Positions 32,335-39,480 of a stretch of 39,480 nt of DNA are shown here, piece by piece. Below the pieces are notes generated by a model that made no database searches, was not told where the DNA came from, and saw only the letters and a list, made by a program, of their open reading frames with translations. The position numbers and the translations under genes are program-made. Each line of letters starts with the position of its first letter. The stretch's first letter is position 1. Source of the stretch: CAIUMH01 sp037142475 (GTDB lineage: Bacteria; Actinomycetota; Acidimicrobiia; Acidimicrobiales; RAAP-2); assembly GCA_037142475.1 (NCBI GenBank), contig JBAXAR010000006.1:1-39480 (forward strand), read 5' to 3'.

Positions 32335-32645
32335 CCACCGTCCGACTCTGCTCACTCGATGATCTCGTGGAAGGAACGGCGTCTCGCATCGACATTGACG
32401 GTGTTCGCTTGGCCGTGGCTCGTATTGGCGACGACGTGTTTTGCGTCGCCGATCGCTGTAGCCATGAGGACTTCTCGCTCTCGGAAGGTGAAGTCATGGT
32501 TGCCGACAAGGAAATCGAGTGCGCTCGCCACGGTGCGATGTTCGACCTCACGACCGGTGAGCCCCGCTCATTTCCTGCAACCAAGCCCATTGCCACCTAT
32601 GTCGCCACGGTTCGTGACGGCGAAGTCGAGGTCGAACTTCCGTGA
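32331..32645 (+). CDS. Rieske-type [2Fe-2S] ferredoxin of the suf unit
   Basis: This 104-residue protein has the Rieske motif: Cys43-x-His45 (RCSHEDFS) and Cys64-x-x-His67 (CARHG), 18 residues between. The fold matches the ferredoxin subunit of ring-hydroxylating dioxygenases, but similar genes occur in the suf operons of several actinobacteria. It may donate electrons during cluster assembly or repair; this role is not proven. ATG overlaps the sufD stop (ATGA) and its stop overlaps the sufC start (GTGA), so it is translationally coupled on both sides. Confidence 0.87.
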   Translation: MTTVRLCSLDDLVEGTASRIDIDGVRLAVARIGDDVFCVADRCSHEDFSLSEGEVMVADKEIECARHGAMFDLTTGEPRSFPATKPIATYVATVRDGEVEVELP

Positions 32646-33364
32646 CTGATCATCTTCTCAAGGTGAGTTCGCTCACTGCATCGGTGGCCGGCCGAGAGGT
32701 ACTCAAGGGCGTGAATCTCGAGGTGCGCAGTGGCGAAGTCCACGTCATCATGGGACCGAACGGGTCGGGCAAGTCCACGCTTGCCCACGCTCTGATGGGG
32801 CGACCCGGGACGGTGATCACGGGTGGATCGATCACTCTTGACGGTGTCGAGCTTGCCGAGGCACCCGCCCATGAGCGAGCAAGGGCGGGTCTGTTCCTGG
32901 CACTTCAGCAGCCCATCGAGGTCCCCGGCGTGAGCTTGGCCGACGCCATGGTTGCGGCTGGCGTTCCGGCGGAAGAGGTCGTGGAGCGGCTCAAGCAAGA
33001 GGCCGAAGTGGTGGGACTCCGTCCAGATCTCCTTCATCGAGCACTCAACGTCGATCTCTCAGGTGGCGAGGCCAAGCGGAATGAGGTCGTCCAACTGGCG
33101 GCACTTCGACCGGCGATCTGCATCCTCGACGAGATCGACTCGGGGCTCGATGTCGATGCGCTCGGTGCAGTGTCTCGACGGATCGAATCTGCCACCACCG
33201 AATGGGGCCTTGGAGTCCTCGCGATCACGCACTTCCGTCGCCTGCTCGATGAACTTCATCCGGACATGATTCATGTCCTTGTCGACGGACGAATCCAGCA
33301 GACCGGCGGCCCGGAACTCGCCGGAGAGCTCGAAAAGACCGGTTACGCGGCGTTCGGGGTCTGA
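32642..33364 (+). CDS. sufC: SufC ATPase, copy 1
   Basis: This 240-residue ABC ATPase is the first of two SufC proteins here. Walker A is GPNGSGKST, the Q-loop is LALQQPIE, the signature LSGGEAKRNEV, Walker B ICILDEIDSGLDVDAL and the H-loop ITHFRRLL. All catalytic parts are intact. Compared with the second copy it differs in the Q-loop neighbourhood (QQPIEVPGVS against QHPEAIGGVS) and in the residue after the signature Glu (Ala against Arg; E. coli has Lys). It is directly coupled to sufD through the Rieske gene. SufC provides ATP-driven shape change to SufBCD. GTG overlaps the ferredoxin stop. Confidence 0.9.
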   Translation: MTDHLLKVSSLTASVAGREVLKGVNLEVRSGEVHVIMGPNGSGKSTLAHALMGRPGTVITGGSITLDGVELAEAPAHERARAGLFLALQQPIEVPGVSLADAMVAAGVPAEEVVERLKQEAEVVGLRPDLLHRALNVDLSGGEAKRNEVVQLAALRPAICILDEIDSGLDVDALGAVSRRIESATTEWGLGVLAITHFRRLLDELHPDMIHVLVDGRIQQTGGPELAGELEKTGYAAFGV

Positions 33365-33423
33365 GGATTCACGGACCCCTCCGGCTCCTCAAGAGGTGCC
33401 CTAGGTTCCCATCAGGGCCTTGG

Positions 33424-33429
33424 TAGGTT
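33424..33429 (+). promoter_or_regulatory. -10 box TAGGTT for a leaderless gene
   Basis: TAGGTT is followed by six bases and ATG 33436. A second TAGGTT lies 17 bases upstream of it. No Shine-Dalgarno is visible. Confidence 0.5.
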
Positions 33430-33435
33430 CAGCGG

Positions 33436-34812
33436 ATGGCGACCGACGACGACCAGCGGCGCTCGTCGAGATCTCGACGGTCTGATCTCGACGGACTCCG
33501 GCGATTGGGCAGCGAGATGCAGCCCTCACGGCGCGAACGAAGCACGCCGAACCCGAGACATCCCGCTTCTCGCCAGAGTCAGCCTGACGCTGTCTCAGGG
33601 CAGTCTCGACGTCGGTCCTCGGCCCGAGTGCGCCGCCGGAGAATGATGGCACTGCTCCTTGTCGTCGTTCTCCTCATCTTGGGGATCAGCGGTGGCTCAT
33701 GGCTCTACCTTCGCTATCGGTTTGGCCAGATCGGATCAGTCAACGTGTCGGCGGAGGCGGCCGTCGTCGCAGGACAGCCTGTGAACTTCCTCGTTCTGGG
33801 TTCTGATTCACGATCTGGTCTCACCGGGCCGATGGCGGCGCAGGCGGGTTCAACCGCAGACGTCCAAGGGCAGCGAAGCGACGTGATTATGGTCTGGCAC
33901 GTCGATCCGAAGCGCCAGACGATCTCGATCCTGTCAATCCCTCGCGACACCTTGATCACCACTGGCCCCCTCGCCTCACAGCTGGGACGGTTCAATCGGA
34001 TCAACACGGCGTATTCCGGCGGACCTAACGGGCTGGTTGAAGTGATCGAAGCAAATTTCGGGATACCCATCAACCATGTGGCGCAAGTCAACTTCTCGGG
34101 ATTTGTTGGCGCCACTGACGCTCTGGGCGGCGTCTGGATGAACTTCCCCTATCCCGCTCGTGACGCTTATTCGGGGCTCGCCATCACGCAATCCGGCTGC
34201 CAGCTCCTCAACGGGACTCAAGCTCTCGGCGTCGCGAGAAGTCGCCACTACGAGTACTACGCCAACGGCTACTGGCACGGCGATGGCTCAAGTGACTTCG
34301 GTCGTATCGAGCGCCAAGGCACCTTCTTGAGGTCGATGATCAACGCGGCGAAGTCGAAGTACAACCCGCTGACGCTGAACGCCTTCCTTGGCTCGATCCC
34401 TCAAGGAGTGGTGATCGACAAGAGGCTGGGTCTGAACGAACTCATCGGGCTGGCGGTTCGCTTTCACAGCCTCGATCCCAACGCGATCCAGACTCAGACG
34501 CTCCCGACAACGAATGTCGGCTACGTCGCACCGTGGGGTGACGTCCTCTTCGCTGGACAGCCCTCGGCGCAAGAAATGCTGACATCGATTTTTGGAGACC
34601 AGCTCATGCGACCGACGAGTCCAGCTCCCAATTCGTCTCTACAGACACCCATGCCCCCGGTGATTACGCCGACCACCCAGGCCGCTCTTGCACCAAAGGG
34701 AACCTCGCCCTCAGGATCAGGAGACGTCAGCGGGTCAACCGAATCCCGAACCCCTCCGACAACGGCTCCTGCTCCTCCGTCCTTTGATCCAACCCCTTGT
34801 GCTCCTGCGTAA
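33436..34812 (+). CDS. LytR-CpsA-Psr (LCP) family protein
   Basis: This 458-residue protein has a long basic cytoplasmic N-terminus of about 65 residues (rich in Arg and Ser), one membrane span (MMALLLVVVLLILG...), and an extracellular LCP domain. Key residues are visible in LGSDSR, GQRSDVIMVWHVD, SIPRDT, NRINTAYSGG and a late VARSRHYEY. LCP enzymes transfer undecaprenyl- or decaprenyl-linked polymers such as arabinogalactan or teichoic acids to peptidoglycan. The C-terminal 80 residues are Pro/Thr/Ser-rich and end at PTPCAPA. The start is leaderless. It is not coupled to sufC; its stop lies in a bidirectional hairpin shared with sufU. Confidence 0.88.
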   Translation: MATDDDQRRSSRSRRSDLDGLRRLGSEMQPSRRERSTPNPRHPASRQSQPDAVSGQSRRRSSARVRRRRMMALLLVVVLLILGISGGSWLYLRYRFGQIGSVNVSAEAAVVAGQPVNFLVLGSDSRSGLTGPMAAQAGSTADVQGQRSDVIMVWHVDPKRQTISILSIPRDTLITTGPLASQLGRFNRINTAYSGGPNGLVEVIEANFGIPINHVAQVNFSGFVGATDALGGVWMNFPYPARDAYSGLAITQSGCQLLNGTQALGVARSRHYEYYANGYWHGDGSSDFGRIERQGTFLRSMINAAKSKYNPLTLNAFLGSIPQGVVIDKRLGLNELIGLAVRFHSLDPNAIQTQTLPTTNVGYVAPWGDVLFAGQPSAQEMLTSIFGDQLMRPTSPAPNSSLQTPMPPVITPTTQAALAPKGTSPSGSGDVSGSTESRTPPTTAPAPPSFDPTPCAPA

Positions 34813-34823
34813 GACCGCAGGAG
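34802..34823. terminator. bidirectional terminator hairpin between LCP gene and sufU
   Basis: CTCCTGCG and CGCAGGAG form a perfect 8-bp stem around a six-base loop that contains the LCP stop codon. The hairpin is the best in the window, but there is no T-tract on either side. Confidence 0.6.
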
Positions 34824-34832
34824 AAGGTGTGG

Positions 34833-35306
34833 TCAGACGCCGGCTTCCTCGAGGCACTGAACCAAGGTGTTCCAACTGAGCGTGGCGCACTTGATCCGCA
34901 CCGGGAATTTCACGACTCCCTGAAGAGCAGCGAGTTCGCCGAGTGAGCGAAGGTCGACCGGCTCAGGCTCCGTGGCGACTTCTGAATCCTCCAGCTGGGC
35001 TTCGTGGACTGTCATCAGCCTTTTGAAGGTGTCGATGGCTTGGCGCACCTGCTCGATGCTCTTCCCCTTGACGGCCGCCGACATAAGCGACGCTGACGAC
35101 TGACTAATCGAGCAGCCCTGGCCACCGATCTTGATGTCGCTCAGCAGGCCATCATCGACGAGGATTGTGACGACGATCTCGTCGCCGCACAGGGGGTTGA
35201 AACCCTCGACCCGAATGGCTCTCTCGTCGGTCAGCTCGCCCCTGTTCCGGGGGGAGCGGTAATGATCGAGGATGATCTCGCGGTAGAGCTCCTCGAGTTC
35301 AGCCAT
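34833..35306 (-). CDS. sufU: SufU-type sulfur acceptor / zinc-dependent sulfurtransferase
   Basis: This 157-residue IscU-fold protein has the SufU insertion. The three conserved Cys are in NPLCGDE, GQGCSISQSSAS and RIKCATLSW; the Asp after the first Cys completes the zinc site. SufU takes persulfide sulfur from SufS and passes it to SufB. It lies 18 bases after sufS on the same strand, with no clear Shine-Dalgarno, which fits a coupled minus-strand operon sufC2-sufS-sufU. The terminator lies just downstream. Confidence 0.93.
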   Translation of the reverse strand: MAELEELYREIILDHYRSPRNRGELTDERAIRVEGFNPLCGDEIVVTILVDDGLLSDIKIGGQGCSISQSSASLMSAAVKGKSIEQVRQAIDTFKRLMTVHEAQLEDSEVATEPEPVDLRSLGELAALQGVVKFPVRIKCATLSWNTLVQCLEEAGV

Positions 35307-35324
35307 GGTACCGAGTGTCGTTGG

Positions 35325-36569
35325 TCACGCAAACAACTTAGCGGCCTGCTCAAGCCCGTCGACGAGGACGGCGACATCGTCGAGATCGTTGTAGAGGCCG
35401 AACGACGCTCGGGCAGTGGCAGGAACACCGAGATGGCGCATGAGTGGCTTCGCACAGTGGTGGCCAGGTCTCACGCAGACTCCAACCGAGTCGAGGATCT
35501 GTGCGATGTCATGGGCGTGGACGTCACCGAGGGTAAAGGAGATGACGCCACCGCGGTCGGTTCCCGCAGAGGGGCCGTGCACGGTGATTGCTTCGCCGAA
35601 GCGGTCGGTAAGGGCTGTCATGGCGGACGTTGTTATCGAGATCTCGTGCTCTCGGATCTTGTCCATTCCGATCCCCTCGAGGTACCGGACCGCCGCTGCG
35701 AGCCCGATGGCGGCGGCAATAGGGGGCGTACCTGCCTCGAACCTCTGCGGGGCCTCGGCGGCAAGGAATCGGTCGGTGCGGACGTCGAGGATCATCCCTC
35801 CTCCACCAAGGAACGGGGGCATAGAAGCCAACAGACCAGCTCGTCCCCATAGGACGCCGATGCCTGTCGGGCCCAGCATCTTGTGCCCAGAAAATGAGAG
35901 AAAGTCAATGTCGAGTTCGGTGACGTTCACCGAGGCGTGCGGGACTGATTGCGCTCCATCGACGTGGATGAGCGCGCCGGCTGCGTGGGCACGGGCCGCC
36001 AACTCAGCGATGGGGTTGATCGTCCCGAGGACGTTGGACACGGCAGTCACGCTCAGGAGCTTCGCCCCGTCGAGGAGGACGTCAAGCTCGTCAAGATCGA
36101 GCCTGAAGTCGCTGTCGACTCCGATCCATCGGATCTCGAAGCCGATCCGCTCAGCCAGCATCTGCCAGGGAACGATATTGGCGTGATGCTCCATGATCGA
36201 GAGGACCACAGCGTCACCCTCATGGAGATTGCTGGAACCCCATGATCCCGCAAGCAGGTTGATCGACTCTGTCGTGTTTTTCGTGAAGACGATCTCTCGG
36301 GTTGGCTCCGGAGCACCGATGAATCGACCGATGACGCTGCGTGCTCCTTCAAAGAGGTGAGTGGCCTCCTCAGCAGTGGCATAGACGCCGCGATGGACGT
36401 TGGCGTGGGTCGTCTCGTAGTAGGACGCCATCGCTTCGACGACTGCGTGAGGCGGGAGTGACGACGCAGCGGTATCGAGGTAGACGATCCTGTGGCCGTT
36501 GATCACTCGATCGAGCAGGGGGAAATCTTTCTTCACCAGTGCTACGTCGAGTACTCCGTCAGCGCTCAC
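35325..36569 (-). CDS. sufS: cysteine desulfurase SufS
   Basis: This PLP-dependent type II cysteine desulfurase has about 414 residues. It takes sulfur from cysteine and passes it to SufU. Visible motifs: NTTESINLLAGSW, HHANIVPWQ, the PLP Lys in SFSGHKMLGPTGIGVLWG, RFEAGTPP, and the active-site Cys in RPGHHCAKPLMRHL. The start GTG 36569 gives a GTGA overlap with the sufC2 stop, like other joins in these operons; GTG 36578 is three codons upstream and possible. Together with the genes on both sides it forms a minus-strand sufC2-sufS-sufU unit convergent with the plus-strand suf genes. Confidence 0.93.
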   Translation of the reverse strand: MSADGVLDVALVKKDFPLLDRVINGHRIVYLDTAASSLPPHAVVEAMASYYETTHANVHRGVYATAEEATHLFEGARSVIGRFIGAPEPTREIVFTKNTTESINLLAGSWGSSNLHEGDAVVLSIMEHHANIVPWQMLAERIGFEIRWIGVDSDFRLDLDELDVLLDGAKLLSVTAVSNVLGTINPIAELAARAHAAGALIHVDGAQSVPHASVNVTELDIDFLSFSGHKMLGPTGIGVLWGRAGLLASMPPFLGGGGMILDVRTDRFLAAEAPQRFEAGTPPIAAAIGLAAAVRYLEGIGMDKIREHEISITTSAMTALTDRFGEAITVHGPSAGTDRGGVISFTLGDVHAHDIAQILDSVGVCVRPGHHCAKPLMRHLGVPATARASFGLYNDLDDVAVLVDGLEQAAKLFA

Positions 36570-37315
36570 GCTCGCCACTGCTCGTAGCCGTTGGCCTCGA
36601 TCTCGGCTGCCAACTCCGCACCTCCGGAAGCTGCGATTCGTCCATCGACGAGGAGATGCACGTGATCGGGAGCGAGTTGGGCGAGAAGGCGCTGGTAGTG
36701 GGTGACGACCAGAATCCCAAGCTCCGGGCGCTGAGCTCGAACGGTCGCCACGCCACCGGCAACGATCTGGAGGGCGTCGATGTCGAGGCCGGAATCAGTC
36801 TCGTCAAGGATGGCCAGGGCGGGATCAAGCATCGCCATCTGGAGAATTTCATTCCTCTTGCGCTCTCCGCCCGAGAAGCCCTCGTTGAGATGTCTTTCGG
36901 CGAAGGCGGGGTCCATCTTGAGCCGATCCATCCACTCGCCCATCTCGAGGCGTACTTCGAGGACGCTGAGTTCCTCGAGGTTGCGACGAGCGGCGACGGC
37001 CTGCCGGAGGAACTGAATCACCGAGACACCGCCAATGGCCTCGGGGTGCTGGAACGCCAGGAACATGCCAGCCTTCGCCCGAACATCGGTCGACCAAGCG
37101 GTGACGTCTTCGCCCTTGAAGCGAATTGAACCTTGGGTCACGCTGTAGGCGGGGCTGGCCATCAGAACCGAGGCCAGGGTTGACTTCCCTGCACCGTTGG
37201 GTCCCATGAGGGCATGCACTTCACCTTCACCGACAGTGAGGTTCACCCCCTTGAGGATCGCAATGCCGTCAGCCTCGACGTGGAGGTCATTGATCTCGAG
37301 AAGTGGAGTGGTCAC
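36566..37315 (-). CDS. sufC: SufC ATPase, copy 2
   Basis: This 249-residue ABC ATPase is the more canonical of the two SufC proteins in the window. Walker A is GPNGAGKST, the Q-loop AFQHPEAIGGVSV, the signature FSGGERKRNEI, Walker B LAILDETDSGLDIDAL and the H-loop THYQRLL; these match E. coli SufC closely. It heads the sufC2-sufS-sufU operon, convergent with the plus-strand sufD-Rieske-sufC1 unit. GTG 37315 has no Shine-Dalgarno; TAGTGT lies six bases upstream, so the transcript is likely leaderless. Confidence 0.93.
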   Translation of the reverse strand: MTTPLLEINDLHVEADGIAILKGVNLTVGEGEVHALMGPNGAGKSTLASVLMASPAYSVTQGSIRFKGEDVTAWSTDVRAKAGMFLAFQHPEAIGGVSVIQFLRQAVAARRNLEELSVLEVRLEMGEWMDRLKMDPAFAERHLNEGFSGGERKRNEILQMAMLDPALAILDETDSGLDIDALQIVAGGVATVRAQRPELGILVVTHYQRLLAQLAPDHVHLLVDGRIAASGGAELAAEIEANGYEQWRA

Positions 37316-37321
37316 GACTAA

Positions 37322-37327
37322 ACACTA
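37322..37327 (-). promoter_or_regulatory. -10 box TAGTGT (minus) of the sufC2-sufS-sufU operon
   Basis: On the minus strand TAGTGT is followed by six bases and GTG 37315. This is the exact leaderless spacing. No clear -35 is seen. Confidence 0.5.
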
Positions 37328-37356
37328 GCGTTTTGGTCGGGATTTGCGACCGGGGC

Positions 37357-37959
37357 TCACCAGCCTCGAGTGATCCACTCCTCGAGATGGGGAGATTCCT
37401 CGCCGATCGACGTCGCCAAACCATGTCCGGGAAGCACGATTGTCTCCGAGGGGAACACTCCGAAGAGGCGCTCTTCGATGGATCCGATGATCTCAGTGAA
37501 GCTGCTCCCGGGGAACTTCGTCGCTCCGGGACCACCGGGGAACAGCGTGTCACCCGAGAAGAGCAGCGGTGTCCCGGCTACGGAGAAGCACATCGAACCA
37601 GGAGTGTGGCCCGGGGTGGCAACGGTGGCGATCCGGAGGGATCCAACCTCGATCACTGAGTCGTCCTCGAGGATGAGGTCATAGGAGGGGAGCATTGATG
37701 AATCGGCCGCCGTAACGGCAACCTCGATCCCTGCTTCTCGCATCGCCGGAACTGCCTGGATGTGATCATGATGCCCATGGGTCTCGAGAACCGATCGCAC
37801 CCCGAGTTGACGCGACAACTCGAGGAGGTAGTCGTGCTCGTCGGCGGCGTCGATAAGAACGGCGTCGCCCGTCTGGCGGCACCGCAAGATGTACACGTTA
37901 TTCTCGAAAGGACCAACTACCGTCCGGTGGAGTTCACAGGTCGCATCGCTGTAGATCAT
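37357..37959 (-). CDS. MBL-fold hydrolase, glyoxalase II-like
   Basis: This 200-residue metallo-beta-lactamase protein has the ligand motif THGHHDH (His61, His63, Asp65, His66), the later His in TPGHTPGS, the metal-bridging Asp in FSGDTLF and a last His in LPGHG. The size and the order of motifs are like hydroxyacylglutathione hydrolase (glyoxalase II) or bacterial sulfur-dioxygenase-like proteins, but actinobacteria lack glutathione, so a mycothiol or other thioester substrate is more likely. Starts at ATG 37959 or GTG 37974 have no Shine-Dalgarno. It lies 41 bases upstream of sufC2 on the same strand and may be read in part with it. Confidence 0.85.
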   Translation of the reverse strand: MIYSDATCELHRTVVGPFENNVYILRCRQTGDAVLIDAADEHDYLLELSRQLGVRSVLETHGHHDHIQAVPAMREAGIEVAVTAADSSMLPSYDLILEDDSVIEVGSLRIATVATPGHTPGSMCFSVAGTPLLFSGDTLFPGGPGATKFPGSSFTEIIGSIEERLFGVFPSETIVLPGHGLATSIGEESPHLEEWITRGW

Positions 37960-38144
37960 CTCGTTACTGAGCACATAGAGAGGATCTCACAATGCCACCG
38001 GGGGCGACGAGGCACCCTCTTCGTCATGCCATGGGAGGGGCCTTCTGTTGGTCAGTGCGATGGGGTCTGTAGTAAACAAAAGAACGGTGTGCGCCCGGCG
38101 GGTGACCACCACGTATCGATCGAGCCAAGGAAGCGGGACGACCA

Positions 38145-39260
38145 ATGAACTTCGCCTTCAATGAGGAGCAGGACGAACTGCGCCGGATGGTAACTAAGTT
38201 CCTGCAGGAGAAGTCACCCGAGACAGAGGTCCGTCGCCTGATGGCGACCACCGAAGGCTATGACGCCGCTGTCTGGTCGCAGATGGCAGAGCAGCTTGGT
38301 CTGCAGGCCCTGACGATTCCCGAAGAGTTCGGTGGGGCTGGCTTCAGTTACGTCGAGCTCATCGTCGTTCTCGAGGAGATGGGCGCTGCGCTGCTGTGCG
38401 CCCCCTACTTCTCAACCGTGGCTCTCGCAGCCAACGCCCTGCTGACCAGCGGCGACGACGCTGCCAAGTCGGAATACCTGCCAGGCATCGCCAGTGGCGA
38501 GACCATCGCAACGCTGGCAATCACTGAGCCGTCCGGCAAGTGGGAACTCGATGCCATCAGCCTCCCGGCGACCAAGAGCGGTGAAGGGTGGGTGCTCAAC
38601 GGTGTGAAGAGTTACGTTCTCGATGGTCACACTGCCTCGCTGATCCTTGTCGCAGCCCGGACTGATGCTGGACTCAGCCTCTTTGCGGTTGAAGCTGGAG
38701 CCCCTGGCTTCTCGGCGACAGCACTCTCGACGATGGATCAGACACGCAAGCAAGCCGAGTTGACCTTCTCGGACACGCCGGCAACGCTCATCGGTGTCGA
38801 TGGCGGGGCCGCCGCTGGCCTTGAAAAGACGCTTCAGTTGGCCGCAGTGGCCTTGGCTGCCGAGCAGGTCGGTGGAGCACAACGTTGCTTGGATAACGCG
38901 GTTGATTATGCCAAGAACCGGATCCAGTTCGGTCGGCCCATCGGCTCGTTCCAGGCGATCAAGCACAAGTGTGCGGACATGCTCCTCGAGGTCGAATCAG
39001 CGAAGTCGGCTGCGTACTACGCAGGGTGGGCTGCAGCCGAGGACAACGAGGAACTGCCCGTCGTTGCCAGCCTTGCCAAGTCGTACTGCTCTGAGGCGTA
39101 CTTCCACGCTGCGAGTGAGAACATCCAGATTCACGGAGGCATCGGCTTCACCTGGGAGCACCACGCCCACCTTTATTTCAAGCGGGCGAAGTCATCCGAG
39201 CTTCTCTTTGGTGACCCTGCCTACCACCGCGAATTGCTGGCGCAGCAGCTCGGGATCTGA
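38145..39260 (+). CDS. acyl-CoA dehydrogenase (FadE-like)
   Basis: This 371-residue flavoprotein has the acyl-CoA dehydrogenase fold: LTIPEEFGGAGFSYVEL at the N-terminal domain, ATLAITEPSGKW, the GWVLNGVKSYVLDG beta domain, the KNRIQFGRPIGSFQAIKHKCADM FAD-binding segment (quoted in part), and HGGIGFTWEHHAHLYFKR. The end is LLFGDPAYHREL, not the IYEGT-type motif that carries the catalytic Glu in most members, and the isovaleryl-CoA-dehydrogenase-type Glu position is also not acidic by eye. The type occurs in actinobacterial fadE pairs that form heteromers in steroid degradation. ATG 38145 has AGGAAG at a long spacing. A hairpin follows the stop. The partner, if any, is not in this window. Confidence 0.86.
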   Translation: MNFAFNEEQDELRRMVTKFLQEKSPETEVRRLMATTEGYDAAVWSQMAEQLGLQALTIPEEFGGAGFSYVELIVVLEEMGAALLCAPYFSTVALAANALLTSGDDAAKSEYLPGIASGETIATLAITEPSGKWELDAISLPATKSGEGWVLNGVKSYVLDGHTASLILVAARTDAGLSLFAVEAGAPGFSATALSTMDQTRKQAELTFSDTPATLIGVDGGAAAGLEKTLQLAAVALAAEQVGGAQRCLDNAVDYAKNRIQFGRPIGSFQAIKHKCADMLLEVESAKSAAYYAGWAAAEDNEELPVVASLAKSYCSEAYFHAASENIQIHGGIGFTWEHHAHLYFKRAKSSELLFGDPAYHRELLAQQLGI

Positions 39261-39282
39261 GCGGTCGGGAGCCCGAGCGCTC
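39259..39282 (+). terminator. hairpin after the acyl-CoA dehydrogenase
   Basis: GAGCG pairs with CGCTC and, after one mismatch, TCGG pairs with CCGA around a GAGC tetraloop. It starts at the stop codon. There is no T-tract. Confidence 0.45.
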
Positions 39283-39295
39283 CGCTTCGTCTGAC

Positions 39296-39480
39296 ATGAG
39301 AACTGTCGACGGAGCCGCCTGCGCGATCGAGGTCGAAGTAGCAACACCATCAAAATCGCAAGACACGGGACACCTTCTTCTGCTCTGCCATGGGCTTCCT
39401 CTCCATCGAGGGGGCGGCGGGAACGCCTCAAAACTGCTGCCTGAGTTGGCCGCACGTATGGCTGCCGACTCTGGGTGGTC
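39296..39480 (+). CDS. alpha/beta hydrolase, 5' part cut by the window end
   Basis: ATG 39296 opens a frame that stays open for 61 codons to the window edge. It reads a short N-terminus, then GHLLLLCHGLPLHRGGGGNAS and KLLPELAARMAAD. The hydrophobic strand followed by CHGLP is the oxyanion-loop region of an alpha/beta hydrolase. The nucleophile elbow lies beyond the edge. The gap after the acyl-CoA dehydrogenase is 35 bases, so it may be in the same operon, although a hairpin lies between them. Confidence 0.65.
   Translation, partial: MRTVDGAACAIEVEVATPSKSQDTGHLLLLCHGLPLHRGGGGNASKLLPELAARMAADSGW

Noticed and set aside
27611..37315. Recent mobile-element insertion as the cause of the split suf locus
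   Set aside because: No transposase, inverted repeats or target duplications are seen around the intervening genes; ancient rearrangement is more likely.
37316..37356. Hairpin GGTCG/CGACC between the MBL gene and sufC2 as a terminator
   Set aside because: Five base pairs only, no T-tract in the direction of transcription, and it lies in the sufC2 promoter region.
38048..38075. Promoter TTGGTC-N16-TAGTAA before the acyl-CoA dehydrogenase
   Set aside because: The -10 lacks the final T and the spacing is short; too weak to list as a feature.

Overview
The window looks like a chromosomal stretch of a GC-rich actinobacterium, most likely of the class Acidimicrobiia or a close relative. The evidence is codon use, many GTG/TTG starts, a RipA-type NlpC/P60 hydrolase with a LytR-CpsA-Psr protein, a SufB/D/C/S/U iron-sulfur system with a Rieske ferredoxin, and a high density of acyl-CoA metabolism genes (AMP-ligase, two acyl-CoA dehydrogenases, thiolase, two crotonases, MaoC, SDR). 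The placement is an inference; there is no rRNA or other strong phylogenetic marker. I see no tRNA, rRNA, CRISPR, phage or insertion sequence. Genes are packed tightly and no gap exceeds 300 bases.

Layout. 1-2.3 kb: a pure (CGAGCA)10 tract running in frame into a citramalate synthase, then an unknown protein. 2.4-6.9 kb: FadA5-like thiolase, 14-TM MFS exporter, crotonase and PaaI-type thioesterase. 6.9-10.2 kb (minus): two tandem paralogous polytopic proteins resembling GT-C glycosyltransferases. 10.2-13 kb: an acyl-CoA ligase and an SDR, divergently transcribed from an intergenic region with two near-identical KstR-like operator sequences; a third, weaker copy precedes the thiolase. 13-17 kb: a divergent Lgt homologue, a RipA-like endopeptidase, a dienelactone hydrolase and a lipoprotein hydrolase. 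17-27.5 kb: a long acyl-CoA dehydrogenase that looks like methylsuccinyl-CoA dehydrogenase, then methyltransferase, MaoC, MutY, epoxide hydrolase, metallo-hydrolase, flavin reductase, RmlC-like epimerase, a RodZ-tail-like membrane protein and an oligopeptidase B-like protease.

27.6-37.3 kb: the iron-sulfur assembly region. sufB stands alone, followed by three unrelated genes, then sufD-Rieske-sufC (plus strand) and an LCP gene. These converge on sufC-sufS-sufU (minus strand). There are therefore two complete, clearly different sufC genes. 37.3-39.5 kb: a glyoxalase II-like hydrolase, an acyl-CoA dehydrogenase without the usual C-terminal Glu motif, and the start of an alpha/beta hydrolase cut by the window edge.

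Two patterns cross gene families. First, about ten genes have a TANNNT hexamer 6-8 bases before the start codon and little or no Shine-Dalgarno sequence, which is the signature of leaderless transcripts; several starts here were chosen on that basis. Second, the AGAACACGTTC-type sites tie thiolase, acyl-CoA ligase and SDR into one probable lipid or steroid degradation regulon.
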